DNA from: a virus
DNA: 64,000 bases
Reading direction: 5' to 3' (one strand)
IMG/VR virus record: IMGVR_UViG_3300027816_000087
Span: 1-64,000 of that record
Shown here piece after piece: positions 7,254-15,349 of the stretch. Positions within the stretch are counted from its first letter, which is position 1, and each line of letters begins with the position of its first letter. The notes beneath the pieces are model-generated. The model made no database searches and was not told the origin of the DNA. It worked only from the letters and a program-made list of their open reading frames with translations. The translations under genes were made by a program, and so were the position numbers.

Positions 7254-7849
7254 GAGTACACTCTTATTTCTATTGGGGTGTTATTAGGTATCCCATCTTG
7301 TAAAGCTCCTTCAGTTTGAATAACTAATGTATTAATTGTTGATTCAGACCCACCAACAAATTGTATAGTTTGGCCTAACGAATCACCAGAATTTTGAACA
7401 GTTGGTGATATGGTTACAAAAGTTTTATTTTCATTAAACAAACCAATAGAATTAATATGATATACTCCAACATCATTATACGTAAACCAAATATTCCCAA
7501 TAGTATTCTCTAACACTGTTACTACTGGAGCTCCTTCTACATATGCTAAAGTACTACCTCCCCAATTATTGGGTGTAGTTCCTGTTGCTACAAATGATGT
7601 TCCTACATTATTATTTGGTGCTCCTACATTTGTAAAATCACCTCCAGAATTTTGTATAGTATATGTTACACCTACAATTAAATCTCCATCATTTCTTTCA
7701 GAACCAGTATCTCCACCACTCTGTGTTAATAAAGCTGTATACACTTTATATGAACCAGCTCCACTATCTAATAGAGCGTTCACCTTACAGCAAATAGATT
7801 TTATTTGCTTGTTAATGTTGTTTATCAATTCGTATAGTCCTAGTGCCAT
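7250..7849 (-). CDS. Tail/virion protein with INKQ-CC N-terminal module
   Basis: A 199-aa protein. It opens with a helical segment (LYELINNINKQIKSICC) ending in Cys20-Cys21 that recurs in the next two virion genes. The body is beta-rich and Gly/Thr/Asn-rich. Residues ~60-95 (GVTYTIQNSGG...FTNVGA... VGTSFVATGT) match the 'TYTI...DFT.(I/V)GA...VGT.F.ATG' repeat seen in many phage tail-fibre and virion proteins. It is probably a surface appendage. Its stop overlaps the homing-nuclease start. Confidence 0.72.
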   Translation of the reverse strand: MALGLYELINNINKQIKSICCKVNALLDSGAGSYKVYTALLTQSGGDTGSERNDGDLIVGVTYTIQNSGGDFTNVGAPNNNVGTSFVATGTTPNNWGGSTLAYVEGAPVVTVLENTIGNIWFTYNDVGVYHINSIGLFNENKTFVTISPTVQNSGDSLGQTIQFVGGSESTINTLVIQTEGALQDGIPNNTPIEIRVYS

Positions 7850-7851
7850 AG

Positions 7852-8079
7852 TTATCTAAGTTTTAAAATTTTATTATCATCTATATATGCTTCTGTAGGT
7901 GTAGAAGATGATGACATTAATAACGGTTGATTAACTGTTAATACACCATCATAATAACTTACACCTAATAACACTGTATTTATTGCAATACTTGATATTA
8001 ATGTTTCTTCTGAAACACTAATTGTTAATGCTCCAAACTCCATTCCTTTAATTAACTGATCTTCTATATTATATTCCAT
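7852..8079 (-). CDS. Small tail-operon protein of unknown function
   Basis: A 75-aa, mostly hydrophobic and beta-prone protein (GALTISVSEETLISSIAINT ... PTEAYIDDNKILKLR). It has no Cys pair and no membrane segment of full length. It starts with ATG behind an AAAACAATAAATT leader and is tightly packed between two virion genes. I do not recognise it; a small virion component or assembly factor is possible. Confidence 0.6.
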   Translation of the reverse strand: MEYNIEDQLIKGMEFGALTISVSEETLISSIAINTVLLGVSYYDGVLTVNQPLLMSSSSTPTEAYIDDNKILKLR

Positions 8080-8090
8080 AATTTATTGTT

Positions 8091-8921
8091 TTACCATCCT
8101 GGAGGTATTGTAAAGTTTTCTCTTATAGTTATACCAAATGCTGGTATTGTTGTAACATTATTTACCCAAGATGTACTTGGTGAATATAAACTTATTGGAG
8201 TATTAGAAAGAGTTGCTGTAGCAGGTCCTCCAAAATATGAGTTATAAGGAAAAGGTAATGTAATTGTTCCAGGTAAATTTATTTGATTATACGGTTGATA
8301 TAAATAGTTATATCCTTCAAGTTCATTTCCTGTTGCATCAAAATCAATTCCTATCAAAAATAAACCATCATGAGCTACTCCAGTGCCTAATCCATTAGGA
8401 GAACTCACTCTTTTTACAAATGGTACAGCATTTCTAGTTGATAAAAATGTACTATTAATAATTTTTACAGCATATTGATAATTTTCTTTTATACTTGATA
8501 AAAGACCTGCGTTTGTAATAGTATCAAATGTAGTGTACGTAGGACTTACTGATTGTAATGGTGATAACGATGTTTCTCTGAGAGATCTTGTTAATCTTGT
8601 AGTAGCCCCACCCGTTGCTTCATAGTTTACAATCACCATATTTACAAAATTAGGATTGCTAGCACCGATACTTGCAACTGTATTACCATTATACCAACCA
8701 TTTCTTTGTGCTACAACTCCTTGTCTTAAACATGAATCTAATGAAAGAAACCAACTAGCTCTAAAAAATTCACCTGGTTGTGTTGTTGTGCTAGTTGTTG
8801 TACTAGTAGAAGTTGTAGTGGTACTAGGAGGAGGAGGCGTAGGCTCACAACAAAGCTGTTTGTTAATATTTGTTAACAACTTAAGTGTCTCTTCTAATTT
8901 ATCGTATATTCCTTGTGTCAT
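8091..8921 (-). CDS. Tail/virion protein with INKQ-CC module and Thr/Ser linker
   Basis: A 276-aa protein in three parts. Residues 1-25 are a helical module (KLLTNINKQLCC) ending in Cys24-Cys25. Residues ~26-50 are a low-complexity Pro then Thr/Ser linker, typical of extended, possibly O-glycosylated stalks. Residues ~50-276 are a beta-rich globular domain with many aromatic and Asn residues (GYNYLYQPYNQINLPG). The shared N-terminus and flexible stalk fit a host-binding virion appendage. Receptor unknown. Confidence 0.7.
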   Translation of the reverse strand: MTQGIYDKLEETLKLLTNINKQLCCEPTPPPPSTTTTSTSTTTSTTTQPGEFFRASWFLSLDSCLRQGVVAQRNGWYNGNTVASIGASNPNFVNMVIVNYEATGGATTRLTRSLRETSLSPLQSVSPTYTTFDTITNAGLLSSIKENYQYAVKIINSTFLSTRNAVPFVKRVSSPNGLGTGVAHDGLFLIGIDFDATGNELEGYNYLYQPYNQINLPGTITLPFPYNSYFGGPATATLSNTPISLYSPSTSWVNNVTTIPAFGITIRENFTIPPGW

Positions 8922-8922
8922 A

Positions 8923-10242
8923 TTATCTACTTATTTCTTCCCAATCCATAGAAGCATAAGCTCCTTCACCACCAGATGTTGTGCTAACAGACATTTCTAC
9001 AACTAACTCATAAGGTGTTCCTGTTAAACTATTTCTTTCTAACTGATTGCTAAACAATGCTTCTTTTAGTATGCTTAAATATGGAGATCCTTGATTAGAG
9101 GAGTTTACAAACCCACTAGCTAACACTCTTCCTCCAGTTGCAGATGTAGCTGAAACATTATATTCTACAGAAGAATCGGCTGCTGCTGTTAACCATGATC
9201 CACCAGTAGTTGTAACACCACCATTCACCACTCTCCATTGGTAGTTTTTACCATTACCTAGTCCTAAAAGAGAAACAGCTGTTGGGATAACAATAGCATC
9301 AAGTCTTGTAGATTTAAGTCTTATAGACATAATTGGGTAATATGTACCAGCTACAGCAAAAGTTCTTGGTGCAGTGATGGTTGTACCAGCAGAAAGCTGT
9401 GCACCTCTAAGTTCATAACCTCCCTCAGATATCACTGTAGAACACACTTGTTTTAATGTAGAAGTATCAACTTCATTAGAAGCAAATGATGTATTAAATA
9501 TCTCATAACGCAGTGGTAATGAGGCTGTTGTAATGTATGTAGAAGCTAATACATTAGCATGTTGGAACGTGTGACAAAGAATAAATTGTCCATCAATAAC
9601 AAATCCCATTCTTACAGAACCCACTCCTAACCACTCAAGATCCATCCAAAGAATTTGAGCTTTAGTAAGATCAAGTGTAATTCCTGAAGGACCTGTTCCA
9701 TCTAGTTTATCTCCATTCCAACTCGCTTGAGGAATAGGTGTATTAATTAATGCACCAGTTACAATACTTCGTTTTACAAAAGAAACTGTACTTCCTGCTT
9801 GCTCTAAGTAGAAACCATTATTAGCCCCATAGTATCCCACTCTTTGTGTAAGCCAATTTTTTGCAGGATTCATTACAAAAGTACTAAGAGCTAAGAGTGA
9901 CTTACCTGGTTGATAAGCAAATACTTTGATAGTTTCTCTAATAACAGAAGATCCTAAAGAAGATCCCACTGAAAGGTCTACAAGACCTTGGTTAGCATTA
10001 AATACAGCTGTTCCACCAGTAGCAGTGGCTGTAGCCCACAAATCATTATCATCAAATCTATGACTAGAATCAAACATTGTAAGAGGAGAAGATGTTCTCA
10101 ATCTCCCAAAACTATCTTGTGCTGTAGAAGGAGCAAATGTAATCTCTGTAGGACCTGTTGGAACAACTGGATCATTATTTAAACAGCACACCTTATTGTT
10201 TATACTCTTTAATAAGTATAACATTTGTGAATCTAGATACAT
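8923..10242 (-). CDS. Large virion surface/tail protein
   Basis: A 439-aa protein. Residues 1-20 (LYLLKSINNKVCC) carry the helical module ending in Cys19-Cys20. After a short linker the body reads DSFGRLRTSSPLTMFDSSHR, then SVIRETIKVFAYQPGKS, TQRVGYYGANNGFYLEQ and an ILWMDLEWLGVGSVRMGFVI segment. That 'FGRLRxS.P...FD...RY...R.T..Y..YQPGKS....RIGYFD..NG.F.E' pattern is a widespread phage virion family known from several unrelated tailed phages. It is probably exposed on the tail or capsid. The start is an ATG preceded by AAC. Confidence 0.82.
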   Translation of the reverse strand: MYLDSQMLYLLKSINNKVCCLNNDPVVPTGPTEITFAPSTAQDSFGRLRTSSPLTMFDSSHRFDDNDLWATATATGGTAVFNANQGLVDLSVGSSLGSSVIRETIKVFAYQPGKSLLALSTFVMNPAKNWLTQRVGYYGANNGFYLEQAGSTVSFVKRSIVTGALINTPIPQASWNGDKLDGTGPSGITLDLTKAQILWMDLEWLGVGSVRMGFVIDGQFILCHTFQHANVLASTYITTASLPLRYEIFNTSFASNEVDTSTLKQVCSTVISEGGYELRGAQLSAGTTITAPRTFAVAGTYYPIMSIRLKSTRLDAIVIPTAVSLLGLGNGKNYQWRVVNGGVTTTGGSWLTAAADSSVEYNVSATSATGGRVLASGFVNSSNQGSPYLSILKEALFSNQLERNSLTGTPYELVVEMSVSTTSGGEGAYASMDWEEISR

Positions 10243-10243
10243 G

Positions 10244-11077
10244 TTAAACAGGTATTAATTCGTTATTCATTATTTTTTCTAACTTTCTCTTCACCTTTTT
10301 TTCTATATCTGGTTCTCTTTTAGAAGCAGCAATAAGATGTGTATATCCTAATGCTTTAGCAGCATCTTCAAGAATCCATCCTTTTCCTCTAGAACTTGGA
10401 TGATGATTTGATAATACATCCACTCGATATTTTCTATGTTTTAATAGATGATATATAGCAAACTGCTCATATATCAAACAAGAAAGGTGATGGTTATAAT
10501 CAAATCCTGAATTATCAAGATATTTTATATATTTAATAGCCTCATCCCACCACTCTTTTATAATACCAAGTTTATTAAATGCTATAAACCCACAGTTGTA
10601 TGCTTTTATCTCTTTACAATTAAACCATTCAGGTTTGTCTTTGTAATGTTTATCAGCGTGATCTATTAAGAGCTTATACCAATATTCTTGTGTTTGATCT
10701 TCTACACATTGAAAGCTTGCGTCAGATGTTAATATACTTTGTGGTGGTTTCTTAAACCATATAACATCTATATCAATATGCATGAAAGGCTTGTCTTGTA
10801 TTTTACATGCATGTATCTTTCCCAAACTCCAATGATTCTTATAAACACCTTTCATAACATGCTCTAAATCAGTGTTTATATTATCAAACTCTAGTGCATG
10901 TTTTTCTACAAGCTCTTTTCCTTTCACATCTGTCACCAAATGCACTTCTTTAAACCACTGTTTAGTGTAATGTAAAGAAAGCTTAAAGCAATCAAACAAC
11001 GCTTCCTCTGTATTAAATCCTACATGTTCTCCTTCCATAGGACTTGTCCATAGTGAATACACTGCTCTTTCTATCAT
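10244..11077 (-). CDS. Putative glycosyltransferase (GT-A-like)
   Basis: A 277-aa protein. The DxD motif is visible as D102-I-D104 in MHIDIDVIWFKKP, the usual metal/nucleotide-sugar site of GT-A enzymes. Further family-like features are VHLVTDVKGKELVEK near residue 45, YNCGFIAFNK, and EQFAIYHLLKHRKY. The pattern resembles GT8/GT32-like or DUF6734-like proteins. It lies inside the tail operon and overlaps the following adhesin-type gene by four bases. It may decorate a virion protein or modify the host surface; the acceptor cannot be read from sequence. Confidence 0.65.
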   Translation of the reverse strand: MIERAVYSLWTSPMEGEHVGFNTEEALFDCFKLSLHYTKQWFKEVHLVTDVKGKELVEKHALEFDNINTDLEHVMKGVYKNHWSLGKIHACKIQDKPFMHIDIDVIWFKKPPQSILTSDASFQCVEDQTQEYWYKLLIDHADKHYKDKPEWFNCKEIKAYNCGFIAFNKLGIIKEWWDEAIKYIKYLDNSGFDYNHHLSCLIYEQFAIYHLLKHRKYRVDVLSNHHPSSRGKGWILEDAAKALGYTHLIAASKREPDIEKKVKRKLEKIMNNELIPV

Positions 11078-12651
11078 ACTTTATATTTATCAAATATTCC
11101 TAATTGATCGTATATTTTAGCAATTTGAATAGAAAGCTTTTTAGCTTCTAAGTCTTCTGTATATGTAACACCATTTATTTCATATGTAAGAGCTACAATT
11201 TCTTCTTCATCTTCAAGATTAGAAGCTCCAAGAGCAACAGATAGACCACTTCCATAATAAGCAGGAGTGTATTCTAATATTTCTACATAAACATAAGAAA
11301 TTTGTGATTGAATATAGTTATTTAAATCTTCTATTGTAATAGCTCCTGTATTATCTCTTTTTGTAGGTCTAAAAGTAATATCTTGAATTCCTTCAATAGC
11401 TGTTCTTATTAAAAGACTTCTTTCATTAATTGTAGGAAAATCACTTACATCATATCCTGGAGTGATTTTAATATGAGTTTTATTCCATTTTAATCCTTGA
11501 CCTTTTGTTAATGTATATACTGGGCTACCTAAAAAATCAAAAGCTAGCCAAATAGGAACTCCTCCATCTAATGTATTTTCTAATACATCATTGTAGAATA
11601 GTCTAACACTGGTTGGGTTGTATTCTACTGGATAAAAAATACCTCCCGAAAAGTATCGATATGCAGTCCAAGCACCTTCTTGGATTGTTCCTTTCGATTG
11701 CCATACACCATTATCTGAATCACCTCCTAAATAAGAGCAATTTGTAATATCACTATTATCATTATATTTTGTCTCTCTAAGATTTTGAGCAAGCCATATT
11801 TGTGTTCCTATTTTAACTGTAACATATGTCTTACCATCATTTCCTGTATAAGGATCTAAAGAGCTTGTATCTGACGTATCACCATCATTAAGAAGAAGTT
11901 CTCCAGCTGTTGCTTCTCTCACTAGTCTCACTGAAAGACCATTTGATTTATCATAAGCTTGTTTAATAAAATCTGGAGAATTGAAATTATATACCCAAGA
12001 ATCTGTAGCACTAAAAGATATTGATGTCCAAAAACCACTATAAACACCTATACTAGCAAATACTCCAATATTATTACGTACTCCACCAGGTAAAGCACTA
12101 AAATTATAATCATCTGTTCCTCCACCATTACTTAACCATCCATAAAAAGGATAACCTGTAGAAGTTAATGTAGATTTAAGTTTATTAAAAGAAGATGAAC
12201 TACCACCAGCAAATGTTTGCAATGTATCATAATCTGTATCACTAGGAACTCTCCATTCATTAGGAGCTGTAAGTCCTGTACCACCACTAGGATTTTCTAA
12301 TTTTCTAACATCTGTAACAGCATACCAATTATACAAATAACCATATCCAGGCCATGCTACTGTTTGCATAGCTATTTTAGCTCTATATACTTTATAGGGT
12401 AATGGTTCACTTATAACTTTTAATGTCATCTCTCCTGTATTACTCCAAGATTGAACACTAGTTCCTTCAATTGTTAAATTATTAACAGGTGAAAATCCAT
12501 TAACAGTGAGAGATCCTCCACCACCTCCTCCACCATTATTAATTGCATCAATAACATAGTTAAGATGGGCTAGACGTGCTAGTTCTGTGTCTCCTTGTAT
12601 TTTTCCTAAATAAGGATCAGGACTTTGTGCTTTAATTCTTCTGATTGGCAT
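11074..12651 (-). CDS. Tail protein with FISUMP (Fib_succ_major) domain
   Basis: A 525-aa protein. Residues 1-45 (MPIRRIKAQSPDPYLGKIQG...) are a separate N-terminal module, followed by a Gly-rich hinge. Residues ~105-320 read YLYNWYAVTDVRKL, EWRVPSDTDYDTLQTFAGG, LPGGVRNNIGVF, GFWTSISFSATDSWVYNF, SVRLVRE and IGTQIWLAQNLRETKYNDNS. This is the FISUMP domain, common in surface proteins of Bacteroidota and Fibrobacter and probably lectin-like. The C-terminal ~200 residues are beta-rich and unrecognised. It probably binds host-surface glycans. It is the largest adhesin-like protein of the block. Confidence 0.82.
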   Translation of the reverse strand: MPIRRIKAQSPDPYLGKIQGDTELARLAHLNYVIDAINNGGGGGGGSLTVNGFSPVNNLTIEGTSVQSWSNTGEMTLKVISEPLPYKVYRAKIAMQTVAWPGYGYLYNWYAVTDVRKLENPSGGTGLTAPNEWRVPSDTDYDTLQTFAGGSSSSFNKLKSTLTSTGYPFYGWLSNGGGTDDYNFSALPGGVRNNIGVFASIGVYSGFWTSISFSATDSWVYNFNSPDFIKQAYDKSNGLSVRLVREATAGELLLNDGDTSDTSSLDPYTGNDGKTYVTVKIGTQIWLAQNLRETKYNDNSDITNCSYLGGDSDNGVWQSKGTIQEGAWTAYRYFSGGIFYPVEYNPTSVRLFYNDVLENTLDGGVPIWLAFDFLGSPVYTLTKGQGLKWNKTHIKITPGYDVSDFPTINERSLLIRTAIEGIQDITFRPTKRDNTGAITIEDLNNYIQSQISYVYVEILEYTPAYYGSGLSVALGASNLEDEEEIVALTYEINGVTYTEDLEAKKLSIQIAKIYDQLGIFDKYKV

Positions 12652-12669
12652 GACATATTGTTTTAAATT

Positions 12670-13197
12670 TTAAGCTTCATTTGTTGATAGAGCACCATTA
12701 GATGCTAAGAACACTCTACGAATATTAGTGGGTTGTGAATTATAAGCTGGGCGTCTAGCTTGTGATAGGCGTGATTTAGCTATTCTTGCTACACTCACCT
12801 TATTTCCTTGATTTCCTCCAAGAACATGATATGCTGTATCATCTTCTCCTACATAAAAACCTACATGCCCACCTGATTTTCTAGTGAATGTAAGAACATC
12901 TCCAAGCATTGGAGTGGTCACTCTTACACCAAAATTATTCCAATTGAGAGCCCAAAGAGGTTTTTCTACAACAGGACGCTGCGCTCTATGTATAACAACA
13001 GCAGTGTAGAGTCCACACCAAGGAATCTCATCCGATGTATATACATTCTGTAGTCCTAGTTCTCTAGCCCATCCCATAATAACAGGATTGTGTATAGATC
13101 CCACTGTCTCTGTAACACCAAAAAGCTCTACAGCTTTAAGAAGATGTCTAGGAGCAGGTTCTTGAGCTAACCATTGATATGCTTTAGGTAGGTTCAT
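12670..13197 (-). CDS. Endolysin, CHAP/NlpC-P60-type amidase or peptidase
   Basis: A 175-aa cell-wall hydrolase. The papain-like cysteine is C61 in the EIPWCGLYTA motif and the histidine is H111 in KSGGHVGFYVGED, followed by YHVLGGNQGNKVSVARI. This matches the TIGR02594-type phage endolysin family (TPW-C-a-xF ... G-H-V-G-fv ... vLGGNQ). It has no signal peptide, so release would depend on the holin-like gene downstream in the genome order (14610-14885). The start follows AAAACAA. It lies inside the tail/lysis operon. Confidence 0.88.
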   Translation of the reverse strand: MNLPKAYQWLAQEPAPRHLLKAVELFGVTETVGSIHNPVIMGWARELGLQNVYTSDEIPWCGLYTAVVIHRAQRPVVEKPLWALNWNNFGVRVTTPMLGDVLTFTRKSGGHVGFYVGEDDTAYHVLGGNQGNKVSVARIAKSRLSQARRPAYNSQPTNIRRVFLASNGALSTNEA

Positions 13198-13210
13198 TTG
13201 TTTTATTCTT

Positions 13211-13681
13211 TTAAGCTTCTTGTAAAATTAAGTCAATCCTAAATGGAGAAGGACATAGTGTAAATTCAGTAGTTGTATTTAGTATAATATCTGATCCATT
13301 AAATACAAATGTTCCAATGTTATACCCTAAAATTGATGAAAAATCACTATTTAAGTAATTAATTACATCACTAATACTAGTAAACACAATATTAGGAAGA
13401 AATATAGTATAATTGTGACTAATATAAACTTCACTAGTAAATTCTCCACAGTTTATGCGAATACCAATTTCATTAATTGGTACATTTAAACTTAAATCCC
13501 CATAATTTAACTGTTTTATAACAGGTTGAAAACACTCACCACCATCACAACATTGATCCACTGTCACTTCTTTCCATAAAGAAGACTTATCAGGATATCC
13601 ACCATTAGTAGTGATGATAAGTGATCCAGGTACTATCTCTCCTGATTTAGTGTAGCGTACAAACGCGCGTTTTTTTGACAT
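13211..13681 (-). CDS. Modular tail-appendage protein with KKRAFVRY/WKEV anchor module
   Basis: A 156-aa protein. Residues 1-45 carry the shared module (MSKKRAFVRYTKSGEIVPGS, then LIITTNGGYPDKSSLWKEV...QCC) ending in Cys44-Cys45. The first 36 residues are identical to those of the gene at 13800-14600, yet 25 of 36 codons differ. The C-terminal ~110 residues form an unrelated, probably beta-rich domain (PINEIGIRINCGEFTSEVYI, IIVFT-like strands). Interpreted as an interchangeable virion appendage. Function of the variable domain unknown. Confidence 0.72.
   Translation of the reverse strand: MSKKRAFVRYTKSGEIVPGSLIITTNGGYPDKSSLWKEVTVDQCCDGGECFQPVIKQLNYGDLSLNVPINEIGIRINCGEFTSEVYISHNYTIFLPNIVFTSISDVINYLNSDFSSILGYNIGTFVFNGSDIILNTTTEFTLCPSPFRIDLILQEA
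13547..13681 (-). repeat. KKRAFVRY anchor module, copy 2
   Basis: Codes for a 45-residue module ending in Cys-Cys. Residues 1-36 are identical to copy 3, with 25 of 36 codons different. Confidence 0.85.
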
Positions 13682-13687
13682 GTCTAA

Positions 13688-13786
13688 TTATTTTTTAGGT
13701 CTAGGAAGTGTTGTAGGTCTTGGTCTAGTGGTTCCACCTTTAGGTTTTCCACATCCACATCCGTAAATTGCTGTTTCTTTTATCAT
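13688..13786 (-). CDS. Tiny Cys/Pro-rich peptide (32 aa)
   Basis: A complete ATG-to-TAA frame reading MIKETAIYGCGCGKPK then GGTTRPRPTTLPRPKK. It fills the 118-base gap between the two anchor-module genes. The C-G-C-G motif and the Pro/Arg/Thr tail give it a defined composition. A metal-binding or disulfide-forming virion peptide is imaginable. No family recognised; coding status moderate because of its length. Confidence 0.55.
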   Translation of the reverse strand: MIKETAIYGCGCGKPKGGTTRPRPTTLPRPKK

Positions 13787-13799
13787 GGTTTAAGGTTTT

Positions 13800-14600
13800 T
13801 TATATATCTTTTATTAAACGTACCGATTGTCCATAGAGTTTATCATTACCCTGATACTGTACTCTATGATATTGTGAATCAAAAATTATACAACCAACCC
13901 AACCTGGATTTGTTATATTTTCTTCCTGTGTCCAAAAATTTGCATAATTGTTACCACCTGCTACAATACCTGTAAAATTTGTTGAACTTAAAAATTGTCC
14001 ATCAGTAGATCTATACCCTGAAGGTAAAATTGAAAAACCATATTCATTAGTAGATGAAGAAATTCCAAAACCTATTGTCCACAAACCCGTATTATTATCA
14101 ATAAAACCTGATGTTTTTAATTTACTACCTGGTCCAAATAATAAATCGTTTGGACTACAATCTATGCAATTAAATAAATTTTGCCAGTCTTCTAAAACTG
14201 GAATTCGCCATCCTTCTGGTGCTAAACCTCTAGGGTCCATAATTGCATATCCATTATACAATTTACCATACACTCTTCCAAATGCAGTATCATTATTATA
14301 ATAACACCATGCAGGTGTAGTTAAAGAAGCCCATGCTGCATCATCTGTCACTTCAGGAATAGGATCACCATTTCTAAATGTTGTTCCATCAAAGTTTTCA
14401 AATGCCCAGTTCTCTGTACAAAAAGGTGTTATTGGAGGACAATTCCCACCATTATCACCATCACCACAACACTTATCAGCAATTACCTCTTGCCACAATG
14501 AACTTTTATCTGGGTAGCCTCCATTGGTAGTAATAATTAACGACCCTGGAACTATCTCACCAGATTTTGTATAACGTACAAATGCTCTTTTCTTGCTCAT
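13800..14600 (-). CDS. Anchor-module protein with C-terminal FISUMP domain
   Basis: A 266-aa protein. Residues 1-45 are the KKRAFVRY...WQEV...KCC module ending in Cys44-Cys45. Residues ~60-266 are a FISUMP/Fib_succ_major domain: GKLYNGYAIMDPRGLAPEGW, RIPVLEDWQNLF, LPSGYRSTDGQFL, YANFWTQEE, and the terminal GQSVRLIKD. It therefore joins the virion module of the small appendages to the adhesin fold of the 525-aa tail protein, strong evidence for domain swapping in this operon. Probably a glycan-binding receptor protein. Starts with ATG after AACTAACAAT. Confidence 0.82.
   Translation of the reverse strand: MSKKRAFVRYTKSGEIVPGSLIITTNGGYPDKSSLWQEVIADKCCGDGDNGGNCPPITPFCTENWAFENFDGTTFRNGDPIPEVTDDAAWASLTTPAWCYYNNDTAFGRVYGKLYNGYAIMDPRGLAPEGWRIPVLEDWQNLFNCIDCSPNDLLFGPGSKLKTSGFIDNNTGLWTIGFGISSSTNEYGFSILPSGYRSTDGQFLSSTNFTGIVAGGNNYANFWTQEENITNPGWVGCIIFDSQYHRVQYQGNDKLYGQSVRLIKDI
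14466..14600 (-). repeat. KKRAFVRY anchor module, copy 3
   Basis: Codes for the 45-residue module ending in Cys-Cys, joined to a FISUMP domain. Protein-identical to copy 2 over residues 1-36. Confidence 0.85.
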
Positions 14601-14609
14601 ATTGTTAGT

Positions 14610-14885
14610 TTATTCTGCAGGTGGCGCAAGTGGTTGATTATCAATCTTACTACTTACATAGCTTGAATAAGTTGTTAAAGACAAAAGAGCTGCTATAAGA
14701 GCAGCTTCAAGTCCAAGTAGCATTGCTACATCTGCGTAAGATTTTCCCATCTCCCACTTATGTATAATGTGAGAGGTGTTTCTTACAAGATCTACAGAGA
14801 ACACTAACGCAAGTACTCTTCTAATAGAAAGCTTGTTGTTAGTTCCCAACCAAATTGGTTCTATATATTTAAACAACTTTTTCAC
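14610..14885 (-). CDS. Putative holin (two membrane segments)
   Basis: A 91-aa protein with a basic N-terminus, a first hydrophobic segment around residues 24-38 (VLALVFSVDLVRN) and a second, strong one around 54-76 (MLLGLEAALIAALLSLTTYS), ending in a Pro-rich tail. Size, two helices and closeness to the endolysin gene fit a phage holin. It begins at a GTG overlapping the upstream TGA (GTGA), a translationally coupled start. It could alternatively be another small membrane lysis protein. Confidence 0.65.
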   Translation of the reverse strand: MKKLFKYIEPIWLGTNNKLSIRRVLALVFSVDLVRNTSHIIHKWEMGKSYADVAMLLGLEAALIAALLSLTTYSSYVSSKIDNQPLAPPAE

Positions 14886-15196
14886 ACAGACTCTGTTTCA
14901 AATACTTTTTTATTTCTACCATCTATACACAATCCATTACAAACTAACATCATATCAGTATTAGGTATAGTTGGTAGATTTTTTGTTGGTTTAGGTGTTA
15001 CTACCCCTCTTGAAAACACATGTCGCTCCAAGTTGTCAATTCTAGTTTTATCAATGTTTGATTGCTGCATTAATGCTTTAACATCTGATTTAATCTCTCT
15101 TATATCTTGCCAGATATATGTTGCAAAAATTGATAAAAGAATAGGGAAAACCCATGCTTTTATTTGTTCTACAGCAGATAATTTACGAGCAACCAT
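14882..15196 (-). CDS. Membrane-anchored coiled-coil lysis-associated protein
   Basis: A 104-aa protein with one N-terminal membrane segment (residues ~13-29, AWVFPILLSIFATYIW). A short coiled coil follows (DIREIKSDVKALMQQ, NIDKTRIDNLERHV), then a Pro-rich part with two Cys (LVCNGLCIDG). This layout is common for small phage proteins next to holins, such as i-spanin-like or holin-accessory proteins. It is the first gene of the minus tail/lysis operon, just downstream of the divergent promoter region, and overlaps the holin-like gene by four bases. Confidence 0.62.
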   Translation of the reverse strand: MVARKLSAVEQIKAWVFPILLSIFATYIWQDIREIKSDVKALMQQSNIDKTRIDNLERHVFSRGVVTPKPTKNLPTIPNTDMMLVCNGLCIDGRNKKVFETESV

Positions 15197-15349
15197 TGAT
15201 AAAAAAGTTAGAAGTTTACATAAAAAAAATTTGTTGGTTTCTTATCCACACCATACCTTTACAGCATGCTGATGTTGTAAAAACTATGGAGATTACAATA
15301 TAATATACGATTTTTTAAAGATTTTTCCTATTATAAACAATTAAATTTA
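15197..15349. promoter_or_regulatory. Divergent intergenic region with a long hairpin
   Basis: These 153 bases separate the divergent tail (-) and replication (+) operons and must hold promoters for both. I find no exact TAnnTTTG box here. The main structure is a hairpin: TTTACAGCAT (15258-15267) pairs with ATGTTGTAAA (15272-15281) around a GCTG loop, with one G-T pair, and outer arms CCATA/TATGG (15251-15255, 15285-15289) extend it. It could be an operator for a dimeric regulator or a transcript structure. The rest is A/T-rich leader. Confidence 0.45.

Noticed and set aside
8656-9006. Plus-strand frame rich in Val opposite the Thr/Ser linker.
   Set aside because: It is the complement of the Thr-rich linker codons and has no independent support.
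11074-14600. Diversity-generating retroelement acting on the lectin-like FISUMP domains.
   Set aside because: No reverse transcriptase gene and no template repeat are visible in the window. It could still lie elsewhere in the genome.
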